Positions 41,952 through 49,123 of a stretch of DNA of 64,000 nucleotides are shown here, in pieces; within the stretch, counting starts at the first letter, position 1, and each line of letters begins with the position of its first letter. Source of the stretch: Halospeciosus flavus (GTDB lineage Archaea > Halobacteriota > Halobacteria > Halobacteriales > Halobacteriaceae). Both the position numbers and the translations under genes were made by a program. The notes below the pieces were generated by a model. The model worked only from the letters and a program-made list of their open reading frames with translations, had not been told where the DNA came from and did no database searches. Location of the stretch: positions 2,232,001 through 2,296,000 of the forward strand of contig NZ_CP122312.1 of the NCBI RefSeq assembly GCF_029814175.1. The letters are read 5' to 3'.

Positions 41952-42933
41952 GGGCGAGGGACTCCGTGGGATCGAGTTGACGCCCGAACTCCCCGTCGAC
42001 GAGGTGGCCGACCTCGGCGCCGCCGCCGAGGCCGCCGGCTTCGACACCGTGTTCGCCAGCGGCCACTACTTCAACCGCGACCCGATGCTGGCGCTCGACC
42101 GCGTCGCCGCGGCCACGGACGACGTCGCGCTCGGCCCGGGCGTCGCCAACCCGTACGACGTCCACCCGGTGAAACTCGCGACGCAGGTCGGTACCCTCGA
42201 CGAGGTGAGTGACGGGCGCGCCGTCTGTGGCGTCGGTGCCGGCGACCGCTCGACGCTCCTGAACCTCGGCGTCGAGCGCGACCGCCCCCTCCGGCGCGTC
42301 CTAGAGACGATGAAGGTCTCGCAGAAACTGTGGGCCGGCGATCGCGTCGACCACGAGGGGACGTTCACCGCCCGCAACGCCGGTCTCAACTACGACGTCG
42401 GCGAGATTCCGGTGTACGTCGGTGCACAGGGGCCACACATGCTCCAGATGGCCGCGAAACACGCCGACGGCGTCCTCTACAACGCCTCACACCCCGACGA
42501 CGTGGCGTGGGCGGCCGAGCGCGTCGCCGCGGGTCGCGAGCAACGCCCCGACTCGCGGGGCGAGTTCGAGTTCGTCGTGTTCGCGAGCGTCAGCGTCGCC
42601 GAGGAGCGTGCGGCCGCCCGCGAGGCCGCCCGGCCGCCCGTCGCGTTCATCACCGCCGGCGCGGAAGAAGCGGTGCTACAGCGCCACGACATCGCCGAGT
42701 TGGATGCCGCGCGCGTCGCCGAGGCCGTCGAGGCCGGGGAGTACGGCGAGGCCGCCGCCCGCGTCACCGAGGGTATGCTCGACGCCTTCGCGGTCGCGGG
42801 GACGCCCGACGAGGTGGCCGCACGGCTCTCGGCGTTCCTCGACGACGCGGACGGGTTCGTCGCGGGGTCGCCGCTCGGTCCCGACCGCGCGGACGCGATA
42901 GACCTGCTCGGCGACGTCCTCGACCGGGTGTGA
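41944..42933 (+). CDS. mer: F420-dependent methylenetetrahydromethanopterin reductase (Mer-like)
   Basis: 329 residues from ATG 41944. A luciferase-like TIM barrel with GIELTPELPVDEVADLG, LGPGVANPYDVHPVKLATQVGTLDE, CGVGAGDRSTLLNLG and PVYVGAQGPHMLQMAA. Family knowledge: transfers hydride from reduced F420 to a methylene-pterin; in non-methanogenic haloarchaea it is thought to serve C1/folate-type metabolism. It overlaps cofE by 8 bases. Substrate identity as methanopterin or folate is uncertain. Confidence 0.9.
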   Translation: MAEGEGLRGIELTPELPVDEVADLGAAAEAAGFDTVFASGHYFNRDPMLALDRVAAATDDVALGPGVANPYDVHPVKLATQVGTLDEVSDGRAVCGVGAGDRSTLLNLGVERDRPLRRVLETMKVSQKLWAGDRVDHEGTFTARNAGLNYDVGEIPVYVGAQGPHMLQMAAKHADGVLYNASHPDDVAWAAERVAAGREQRPDSRGEFEFVVFASVSVAEERAAAREAARPPVAFITAGAEEAVLQRHDIAELDAARVAEAVEAGEYGEAAARVTEGMLDAFAVAGTPDEVAARLSAFLDDADGFVAGSPLGPDRADAIDLLGDVLDRV

Positions 42934-42938
42934 CCCGA

Positions 42939-43130
42939 CTACTCCGCGCTCACGCCCGCCAGCAGGCCGGCGGCGACCATGTAGGCCATCGTACCGACGG
43001 CGAACGCCGTGAGGAGTCCGCCGAAGAGCAGGAGGACGATCGAGAGGGGGTTCGAGAGGATGTTCGTGATCGCTTCGCCGATGGGGACGGTACCACTCAC
43101 CTCGCTGAGGAGGACGAATCCGTCGGTCAT
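42939..43130 (-). CDS. small membrane protein
   Basis: 63 residues from ATG 43130: a short N terminus, a moderately hydrophobic stretch (IGEAITNILSNPLSIVLLLFGGLLTAF) and a second helix (AVGTMAYMVAAGLLAGV). Likely two helices. No family recognised. Upstream open frame to 43241 is ignored as it overlaps the neighbouring promoter. Convergent with mer. Confidence 0.6.
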   Translation of the reverse strand: MTDGFVLLSEVSGTVPIGEAITNILSNPLSIVLLLFGGLLTAFAVGTMAYMVAAGLLAGVSAE

Positions 43131-43205
43131 ACTCGCGGGTTCACCACCGCTCCCCGTAAACCTGCCGGGATTGCCCTTAAGCGGCCGGGCCACGACACAC
43201 CAACT

Positions 43206-43358
43206 GTGAGCGACGACACCGAACCCGCCGAGACGACCCACGCGTTCGACGCCGACGGCAGCGAGTGCGAGGCGTGTGGCGCGACCGTCGAACGCCGCTG
43301 GCGACAGGACGGCGACCTCGTCTGTCCGGACTGCAAGCGCTGGACAGTGACCGGGTGA
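43206..43358 (+). CDS. 50-residue zinc-ribbon protein
   Basis: GTG start at 43206. An acidic N terminus is followed by CEACGATVERRW...LVCPDCKRWTVTG, a single CX2C-X15-CX2C zinc ribbon. A CTTAAG-type A/T-rich spot about 27 bases upstream supports leaderless expression. Role unknown. It precedes the MoxR gene by 60 bases. Confidence 0.65.
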   Translation: MSDDTEPAETTHAFDADGSECEACGATVERRWRQDGDLVCPDCKRWTVTG

Positions 43359-43418
43359 CCCACGGGACCAATAGACATACGCCCGTCGGGGGCCTACACT
43401 GGGTCGACCTCTCCGTAC

Positions 43419-44399
43419 ATGACTGACGCACTCTCCGACACTACTCCCGCCGCGACCGACCCACTCGACGTCGACGCGGCGAGTTCACTCGCCCGCGACG
43501 TCGTCGAGAACGTCCAGCGAGTCATCGTCGGCAAGGACGACGAGATCGAGCACCTGGTGACCGCCATCCTCGGCCGGGGACACGTCCTCCTCGAGGACGT
43601 CCCCGGGGTGGGGAAGACGATGCTCGCCCGGTCGATCGCCCGGACGGTCGGCGGGGAGTTCCGCCGCATCCAGTTCACGCCCGACCTCCTCCCCGCGGAC
43701 GTGACCGGGACGACGGTCTTCGACGAACAGTCACACGAGTTCGAGTTCCGCCCCGGGCCGGTCTTCGCGAACTTCGTCCTCGGCGACGAGATCAACCGGG
43801 CGTCGCCGAAGACCCAGTCCGCCCTGCTGGAGGCGATGGAAGAGGCCCAGGTCACCGTCGACGGCGAGACCCACCGCCTCCCCGACCCGTTCGTCGTCGT
43901 CGCGACGCAGAACGCCGTCGAGAACGACGGGGCCTTCGAGTTGCCCGCCGCCGAGGTCGACCGCTTCGCGAAACGCCTCACCCTCGGGTACCCCTCGCCC
44001 GCGGAGGAACAGCAGGTACTCGAACGCGTGGTCGGCGGCCACCCGGTCGACGCGGTCGAACCTGTCACGACTATCGACGCGCTACGTCGGGCGCGCGCGA
44101 CGGCCGCCGCGGCCACCGTCTCGGCGCCGGTGCGTCGGTACGTGACCGAACTCGCGAACTTCACCCGCGAACACGCCGAACTCGGCGTCAGTCCCCGTGG
44201 GTCCATCGCACTCGTCCGCGCCGCACAGGGCCGCGCGACGCTGGACGGTCGCGACTACGTCACCCCCGACGACGTCCAGGTCGAGGCCGAACCCGTCCTC
44301 GCACACCGGGTCCGAGTCGAGTCGGGCACGCCACTCGGTGGCGACGCGGGCCGGCGCCTCGTCCAGCGGGCGCTGTCCACCGTCGACCCCGAGACGTGA
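43419..44399 (+). CDS. MoxR-type AAA ATPase
   Basis: 326 residues. Walker A EDVPGVGKTMLARS (about 62-70), ARTVGGEFRRIQFTPDLLPADVTG, Walker B FVLGDEINRASPKTQSALLEAMEE and sensor VVATQNAVENDGAFELPAAEVDRF, then the C-terminal lid. Family knowledge: MoxR ATPases act as chaperones for metal-centre or membrane-complex assembly and often pair with DUF58 proteins, as here (ATG of the partner follows the stop by one base). Confidence 0.96.
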   Translation: MTDALSDTTPAATDPLDVDAASSLARDVVENVQRVIVGKDDEIEHLVTAILGRGHVLLEDVPGVGKTMLARSIARTVGGEFRRIQFTPDLLPADVTGTTVFDEQSHEFEFRPGPVFANFVLGDEINRASPKTQSALLEAMEEAQVTVDGETHRLPDPFVVVATQNAVENDGAFELPAAEVDRFAKRLTLGYPSPAEEQQVLERVVGGHPVDAVEPVTTIDALRRARATAAAATVSAPVRRYVTELANFTREHAELGVSPRGSIALVRAAQGRATLDGRDYVTPDDVQVEAEPVLAHRVRVESGTPLGGDAGRRLVQRALSTVDPET

Positions 44400-44400
44400 G

Positions 44401-45387
44401 ATGGCGGACGTCTCGCTCACCCGCCGGGGCCGAGTCGCGGTGGCTGTCGTCGCCGTCGGGGGCCTCGTTGGGTACCTCCACGGTGGACGGAGCCTCTTCG
44501 CCGTCGTCCTCCCGCTGGCGGTCGCCCTCGCCGTCACCCGGTTCTCGACCGGTCGCGTCGAGCGCCCGACCGTGACGCGTCGCGTCCCCGACTTCACCAC
44601 CGTCGGAGAGACCGAGTCGGTCGACGTCCGCGTCGAGGGCACGACGTGGCCGGTCCGCGCGGCGGACACGCTCCCCGCCGGTCTCGACGGCGACGGTACG
44701 GTCGTGATCGCCGATACGGAGGGGACGTACACGTTCACCGTCGCCGAGCGAGGCGTCCACCGGATCGGCCCGCTGTACGTGTCCGTCGGCGACCCGCTCG
44801 GGTTCTGGACCAGACGGTTCCGGCACGGTCGGGTGGTGTCCCTGGTCGCCGCTCCCCGCATCGACCGGGTCGACGTTCCGTCGCTCTTCGGCGGCCGACA
44901 CGACCGGAGCGACGACCGGAGCGAGTTCGAGAGCGTCCGCGAGTACGAGCGCGGCGACCCGCTCCGCGACGTCAACTGGAAGGCCAGCGCCAGACGGCCG
45001 GGCGAACTCGTCGTCACGACCTACACGGGCGGGGACCCCGGTGACGAGGTGACGGTCGTCGCCGACCCGGCCGGCGGCGACGCGGACGACGTCGCGACCG
45101 CGGCGGCGAGTATCGCGGTCGGCCTCCTCGACAGTGGCCGCCCGGTCGCGCTCCGGACGCCGTCGGAACGAGTTCCACCGGGAACCGGCGACGACCAGCG
45201 CCGACGCCTCCTGCTGGCGCTGGCCCGCCTCGATTCGGGGGTCGCCGCCGGGGAGCGAGGGGTGGAGGAGGCAGTCCTCGTCCGTGGCACCGCCGACGGC
45301 GTGACAGTTCGGGTCGGTGACGCGACCCGGCCGTACTCGGCGCTCTCCGGGGAATCGGGGGCGTGGGAGAACGCTTTTCAACCCTGA
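44401..45387 (+). CDS. DUF58 domain protein
   Basis: 328 residues. Two N-terminal helices ([32 protein letters not shown]), a beta-rich region with [19 protein letters not shown], then the DUF58 signature [28 protein letters not shown]-like remainder holds [10 protein letters not shown]. Family knowledge: the membrane-anchored partner of MoxR ATPases. Transcribed with the MoxR gene (1-base gap). Confidence 0.93.
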   Translation: MADVSLTRRGRVAVAVVAVGGLVGYLHGGRSLFAVVLPLAVALAVTRFSTGRVERPTVTRRVPDFTTVGETESVDVRVEGTTWPVRAADTLPAGLDGDGTVVIADTEGTYTFTVAERGVHRIGPLYVSVGDPLGFWTRRFRHGRVVSLVAAPRIDRVDVPSLFGGRHDRSDDRSEFESVREYERGDPLRDVNWKASARRPGELVVTTYTGGDPGDEVTVVADPAGGDADDVATAAASIAVGLLDSGRPVALRTPSERVPPGTGDDQRRRLLLALARLDSGVAAGERGVEEAVLVRGTADGVTVRVGDATRPYSALSGESGAWENAFQP

Positions 45388-45407
45388 CCGCCAAGTTCCT
45401 AATCGAA

Positions 45408-45701
45408 ATGGCAGAAACCTGCTCGACGTGTGGATTGCCCCAAGAACTCTGCGTCTGCGAAGACGTCGCCAAAGAGTCTCAGCAGGTGACAATCCGCATC
45501 GACGAGCGCCGCTACGGGAAGGAGGTTACGGTCATCGAAGGGCTCGACCCGAAGGACGTCGATCTCGACAGTCTCTCGTCGGACCTGAAGTCGAAATTCG
45601 CCTGCGGTGGCACGGTCGAGGACGGCGAAATCGAGCTCCAAGGCAACCACTCGGGACGCGTGGAGGAGTTCCTCCGCGAGAAGGGATTCAACGTCGCGTA
45701 G
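45408..45701 (+). CDS. translation initiation factor aIF1 (SUI1)
   Basis: 97 residues from ATG 45408. A short Cys motif ([13 protein letters not shown]) precedes the SUI1 fold: [42 protein letters not shown] and [19 protein letters not shown]. It promotes correct start-codon selection on the 30S subunit. The N-terminal cysteines could bind zinc and are usual in archaeal versions. Confidence 0.97.
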   Translation: MAETCSTCGLPQELCVCEDVAKESQQVTIRIDERRYGKEVTVIEGLDPKDVDLDSLSSDLKSKFACGGTVEDGEIELQGNHSGRVEEFLREKGFNVA

Positions 45702-45782
45702 TGACCTGATACCGAACCCTCACATTGATTCTCGACGGCTAACGTAGTCGTCGAACGTCGCACTTTCGAGAGCGCGTAGCCG

Positions 45783-46160
45783 TTAGAACGGCGACTGCGG
45801 ACCTTCGTCGGCCGTCTCCGCCTCGGTCTCGCCGTCGTCGCTCCCGGACGCGAGTCCCCACTCCCAGGCGTCGAGTCCGCCGGACAGACTCTCGACGCGG
45901 GCGTCGTCGTCGATGCCCTCGTAGGAGGAGACGAGTTGCGCGGCCTGGATACTCGACTTGCCGTGCGGACAGACAGTCACGACGTGTTCGGCGCCGTCGA
46001 GACGCTCGACCTCGTTCGGGAGTCGCGAGAAGGGGATGTTCTCGCTGCCGGGGATGTGACCACGCTCGTAGGCGCGGGGCATCCGGATGTCGACGACGCG
46101 GACGTCCGCGCCGGACTCGAGGAGGTCGTGGAGTTCCTCGGGGGTGATTTCGTCGACCAT
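45783..46160 (-). CDS. rhodanese-like domain protein
   Basis: 125 residues. ADVRVVDIRMPRAYERGHIPGSENIPF is the rhodanese CH2-type signature. The active-site loop VVTVCPHGKSSIQAA has its cysteine and a typical 6-residue loop. C-terminal tail acidic and disordered. Family knowledge: transfers sulfane sulfur or acts as a phosphatase-like sensor. Single gene, convergent with SUI1. Confidence 0.93.
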   Translation of the reverse strand: MVDEITPEELHDLLESGADVRVVDIRMPRAYERGHIPGSENIPFSRLPNEVERLDGAEHVVTVCPHGKSSIQAAQLVSSYEGIDDDARVESLSGGLDAWEWGLASGSDDGETEAETADEGPQSPF

Positions 46161-46262
46161 GTGCGAAAATCGACCCGAGTCCGGATAAGCGCCGCGGTCA
46201 CTCGGTTCCGTCCGAATCGGACACCAGAGCTATGTACGAGTGCCTCCTTGATACACGTCAGC

Positions 46263-46373
46263 ATGGGAAAGGCGAAAGTGTACGCGCCCCTCCGCGGGCA
46301 CCGACACGAGGAACCGGAAGACGGCGAGCGACGGCGCGACCCGGTGCTCGCCGCCTGGTCACGGGCGGAGTAG
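46263..46373 (+). CDS. possible 36-residue peptide
   Basis: Starts MGKAKVYAPLRGHRHEEPED and ends SRAE; basic and polar. It fills the gap between the divergent rhodanese start and the end of the Nudix gene, and its third positions are G/C-rich. No promoter is clear, so this is a weak call. Confidence 0.25.
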   Translation: MGKAKVYAPLRGHRHEEPEDGERRRDPVLAAWSRAE

Positions 46374-46910
46374 CCCCGCTTCTTTCGCGAGTAAGACGCC
46401 TTCGAGCGTCGCGTCGTTCGCCGGTTGCTCGCGAGCGACGGCGACGGCCTCCTCGACGGGCACGCGTTCGACGCTGAGGAACTCGTTCGTGTCGAGTTCG
46501 CGGCCGACTTCCGTGAGTCCGGTCGCCACGACGAAGCCACGTTCGTGCCGGAGGACGCCGGTCGCGGCCTCGGCGCGCTGGAGGAGGACCGTCTCGTCCG
46601 GGACGAAGCCGGTCTCCTCGCGGAGTTCCCGGGCGGCGGCCGCCTCGTAGGACTCGCCGTCCTCGACGATGCCGGCGGGGAGTTCGAGACACTGCGCGCG
46701 GATCACCGGTCGGTACTGGTCGACGAACAGCAGGTCGTCGCTGTCGCGGGCGACCACCACGACGGCGTCGGGGAGTTCGGCCCAGTAGTACTTCTTCGTC
46801 GTCCCGTCCGGTTGTTCGACGAGGTCGTAGCCGCCGGTGTACCACGGCGTCTCGTACTCGGCTTCGGAGTCGACGACCCGCCAGTCGTCCGCAGCGTCGG
46901 AGTCGCTCAC
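46359..46910 (-). CDS. Nudix hydrolase (ADP-ribose pyrophosphatase-like)
   Basis: 183 residues with a GTG start at 46910; the frame continues upstream under the DtxR gene but is not Nudix-like. The Nudix box GIVEDGESYEAAAARELREETGF is complete (GX5EX7REUXEEXG). Upstream YETPWYTGGYDLVEQPDGTTKKYYW and LLFVDQYRPVIRAQCLELPAG resemble ADP-ribose pyrophosphatases. Family knowledge: magnesium-dependent cleavage of nucleoside diphosphates linked to X. It is divergent from the DtxR-type gene with a 54-base gap. Confidence 0.9.
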   Translation of the reverse strand: MSDSDAADDWRVVDSEAEYETPWYTGGYDLVEQPDGTTKKYYWAELPDAVVVVARDSDDLLFVDQYRPVIRAQCLELPAGIVEDGESYEAAAARELREETGFVPDETVLLQRAEAATGVLRHERGFVVATGLTEVGRELDTNEFLSVERVPVEEAVAVAREQPANDATLEGVLLAKEAGLLRP

Positions 46911-46934
46911 ACCCTCCGTTCCGTTCGGGATAGG

Positions 46935-46940
46935 CTTATA
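46935..46940 (+). promoter_or_regulatory. TATA-like box of the DtxR-type gene
   Basis: CTTATA centred about 27 bases before the ATG at 46965, a clear leaderless arrangement in a short divergent promoter region. Confidence 0.55.
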
Positions 46941-46964
46941 CTCCCGGCACGTGGACACGAACGT

Positions 46965-47402
46965 ATGAGCGTGGCCGACGTCTCCGGGAGCGCGGGTCGA
47001 TACCTGAGCGCGATCCTCCTGTTGAGTCGCCGGAACGGCCGGCCTGCGAAGACGGGTGAGATCGCCGAGCGACTCGACGTGTCGGCGGCGAGCGTCACCG
47101 AACGCCTCGCCGACCTCGAAGAGCGCGGACTCGCCGAGTACGAGAAGTACCACGGCGTGGAACTCACCGACGACGGCGAGGCCGTCACCCGCGAGTTGAT
47201 GTGGAAGCGCTGTCTCGCGGAGAACTTCCTCGACGAGGACTTAGACCTCCCCGACGCCGACGGTTCGGAGGTGGGGCCGGCACTCTCCGACGACGTCGCC
47301 ACGGCGCTGAAGGCGCTCATCGACCACCCCTGCGACGGCGCGTGCGAGGCACCCCACACCGCCCACGACGCCTGCCGCGAAGAAGTCCGGAAGCCGAACT
47401 GA
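46965..47402 (+). CDS. DtxR/SirR-family metal-dependent regulator
   Basis: 145 residues from ATG 46965. The N-terminal winged helix (SAGRYLSAILLLSRRNGRPAKTGEIAERLDVSAASVTERLADLEERGL) spans about 8-56. The dimerisation/metal part has MWKRCLAENFL, and the C terminus carries CDGACEAPHTAHDAC, an extra Cys/His cluster instead of an SH3-like domain. Family knowledge: represses metal uptake when iron or manganese is bound. Targets are not evident here; the neighbouring His-rich protein may be metal-linked. Confidence 0.9.
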   Translation: MSVADVSGSAGRYLSAILLLSRRNGRPAKTGEIAERLDVSAASVTERLADLEERGLAEYEKYHGVELTDDGEAVTRELMWKRCLAENFLDEDLDLPDADGSEVGPALSDDVATALKALIDHPCDGACEAPHTAHDACREEVRKPN

Positions 47403-47822
47403 CTACTGGACGACGTCGCGGTAGAAGCGGCCGTGGACGATGCGACGGAGCGTCGCCCGCGCCGCGTCGGGTTCGTTCTGGTAGGTCGCCGTCACCACCG
47501 TGTCCTCGAAGGGGACGTAGTGCCACGCCACGTTGTCGACGTCCTCGCTGCCGTTGTGCCGGACGTCGGTGTCGGGGTGGTCGTCGAGCCACGCCTCGAA
47601 CGCCTCGCGGGTACCCGAGTGGACTTCGAGCAGCGAGGCGAACAGCGCGTCGCGGGCGGTCGCGACGACCTCGCCGGTGACGCGCTCGTCGTACTCCTCG
47701 CGGTCGAACTCCATCGCCTTCGCCACCTCGCGAGTGACCGTCTGGGCCGCCGGACCGACGTCCTCGTAGGCGGCGGTCGCCTCCGACTCGGTCGCGGGTG
47801 CGAGAAATCCGTGTGTCTCCAT
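47403..47822 (-). CDS. DUF5809-like haloarchaeal protein
   Basis: 139 residues. ETHGFLAPATESEATAAYEDVGPAAQTVTREVAKAMEFDREEYDERVT and later FASLLEVHSGTREAFEAWL and NVAWHYVPFEDTVVTATYQ match what I recall of DUF5809, a haloarchaea-only family of unknown role. Soluble, mostly helical. It lies 24 bases downstream of a DUF5810-type gene on the same strand; this pairing is itself familiar in haloarchaea. Confidence 0.75.
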   Translation of the reverse strand: METHGFLAPATESEATAAYEDVGPAAQTVTREVAKAMEFDREEYDERVTGEVVATARDALFASLLEVHSGTREAFEAWLDDHPDTDVRHNGSEDVDNVAWHYVPFEDTVVTATYQNEPDAARATLRRIVHGRFYRDVVQ

Positions 47823-47846
47823 GTGCGTGTACGCGAGCGGACCGGC

Positions 47847-48437
47847 CTACTCGCTTTCGTCTTCGGACGCTCCGTCTCCGCGCCCGTCGTCCTCCTCTGC
47901 ACCGTCACGCTCGTCGTCGTACATCTCCCGCGTGAGTTCGTGGGCCTCTTCGAGGATGTCCTGGGCCTCGTCGTCGAGCGAGTCGGCCCCGGCCACGTCG
48001 ATGGCGCCGGTCCCCTGCTGGCCAGGGCGTTCCGTCCCGTGGCCGTGCTGATGGCCGTGGTCGTGTGAGTGGTCGTGGCCGGCGTGACTCCGTTCGTCGG
48101 AATCGTCGTCATCGCCGCCGAGTTCGCGGGCCATCCGGTCCTCGAAGGACTCTTCGCCGTGGTCGTGACCGTCGTGGCCCTCGTGACCGCCGGCGTGTTG
48201 CTGGCGGCGCTGCTGGTCGGTCGTGTCCTCGAACACTTCCTCGTACTCGGTCTCCTCGGCGAACTCGACGACCTCGGGGGCGAGTTCGTCGGGGCCCGCG
48301 TCCTCCCACCCGGGGACGTGTTCGTCGAGCCACGTCTCGTGCTCCTCGTCGCCGAGCAGCGCGGTGAACGCGAGGTGGTTCGCGAGGTGCTCGTCGTCCG
48401 CCTGCGGCGTCGCACAGACTGGACAGGCGTATCCCAT
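47847..48437 (-). CDS. DUF5810-like protein with zinc finger and His-rich region
   Basis: 196 residues from ATG 48437. It opens with YACPVCATPQADDEHLANHLAFTALLG, a C2H2-like zinc finger, followed by HETWLDEHVPGWEDAGPDELAPEVVEF. The middle (about 95-155) is strikingly rich in His, Gly and Asp (GGHEGHDGHDHGEES, HAGHDHSHDHGHQHGHG), suggesting multiple weak metal sites. The end is acidic. Family link is from memory. Upstream of the DUF5809-like gene and close to a DtxR regulator. Confidence 0.75.
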   Translation of the reverse strand: MGYACPVCATPQADDEHLANHLAFTALLGDEEHETWLDEHVPGWEDAGPDELAPEVVEFAEETEYEEVFEDTTDQQRRQQHAGGHEGHDGHDHGEESFEDRMARELGGDDDDSDERSHAGHDHSHDHGHQHGHGTERPGQQGTGAIDVAGADSLDDEAQDILEEAHELTREMYDDERDGAEEDDGRGDGASEDESE

Positions 48438-48465
48438 ACCCGGAGCGAAGAGTGCCAGGTTGAAA

Positions 48466-49005
48466 CTACTCGCGGTCCCGCGTCGACAGGCGAGTGATGA
48501 AGACGAAGGCGTCCTCGCCGTCGCCGTAGTAGCGCGGGAGCGTCCGGAGGTACTCGAAGCCGAACTCGCGGTAGAGCGAGATAGCGGCCTCGTTGCTCCG
48601 GCGGACCTCGAGTTTGACGCTGCGGGCACCCTGCGCGCTGAGGACGGCGAGGGCGCGTTCGAGCAGTGTCCGGCCGATCCCCTGTCCGCGGCGTTCGGGG
48701 TGGACCGCGATGTCCTTGATGTGGCCGAGCGGGCGGTTGTGGTTCGGGATGGTGTCCGCGACCACGAACCCGGCGACCCGGCCGACCGCTTCACCGTCAC
48801 CGTCGGTCTCGCCGTCGAGTCCCAGGCCGGCGGACTCGTCTTCGGCGACGAGGAAGCCGGGTCGACCGAGGTAGCGCTCGAAGGCGGAGAACGGCCACGG
48901 CTGCGGGAACGAGCGCTTCTCGATACGGAAGACGTCGAGCAGGTCGGCCCGCATCGCCTGGCGGACACCGGCGTACTCGAACCCCGACGGAGAGGTCGTC
49001 GTCAC
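48466..49005 (-). CDS. rimI: ribosomal-protein-alanine N-acetyltransferase RimI-like
   Basis: 179 residues with a GTG start at 49005; the longer upstream frame is not conserved-looking. GNAT fold with FRIEKRSFPQPWPFSAFERYL, acetyl-CoA loop IAVHPERRGQGIGRTLLERAL and VRRSNEAAISLYREFGFEYL, typical of RimI/archaeal N-terminal acetyltransferases. It acetylates protein N termini. A TATA-like box and an adjacent palindrome precede the start. An internal ATG (before RADLLDV) is an alternative start. Confidence 0.9.
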   Translation of the reverse strand: MTTTSPSGFEYAGVRQAMRADLLDVFRIEKRSFPQPWPFSAFERYLGRPGFLVAEDESAGLGLDGETDGDGEAVGRVAGFVVADTIPNHNRPLGHIKDIAVHPERRGQGIGRTLLERALAVLSAQGARSVKLEVRRSNEAAISLYREFGFEYLRTLPRYYGDGEDAFVFITRLSTRDRE

Positions 49006-49019
49006 ACTACGTACTAGTG
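49005..49019. promoter_or_regulatory. palindrome at the rimI start
   Basis: CACTA-CGTAC-TAGTG overlaps the start codon's first base and lies between TATA and gene. The half-site ACTA-N5-TAGT matches that of the thiC palindrome. Confidence 0.35.
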
Positions 49020-49026
49020 AAACCGC

Positions 49027-49035
49027 GAATATAGG
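49027..49035 (-). promoter_or_regulatory. TATA-like box of rimI
   Basis: CCTATATTC on the minus strand, centred about 26 bases before the GTG start. Confidence 0.5.
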
Positions 49036-49123
49036 TCCTGCGGCTACGCGCGCCGCCGTGGGACGGAGTCGTGGCTGAAGCGTCGCGAAAAACGGAGAAA
49101 GTAGGTCGGGTGCGAAGGTCGGC

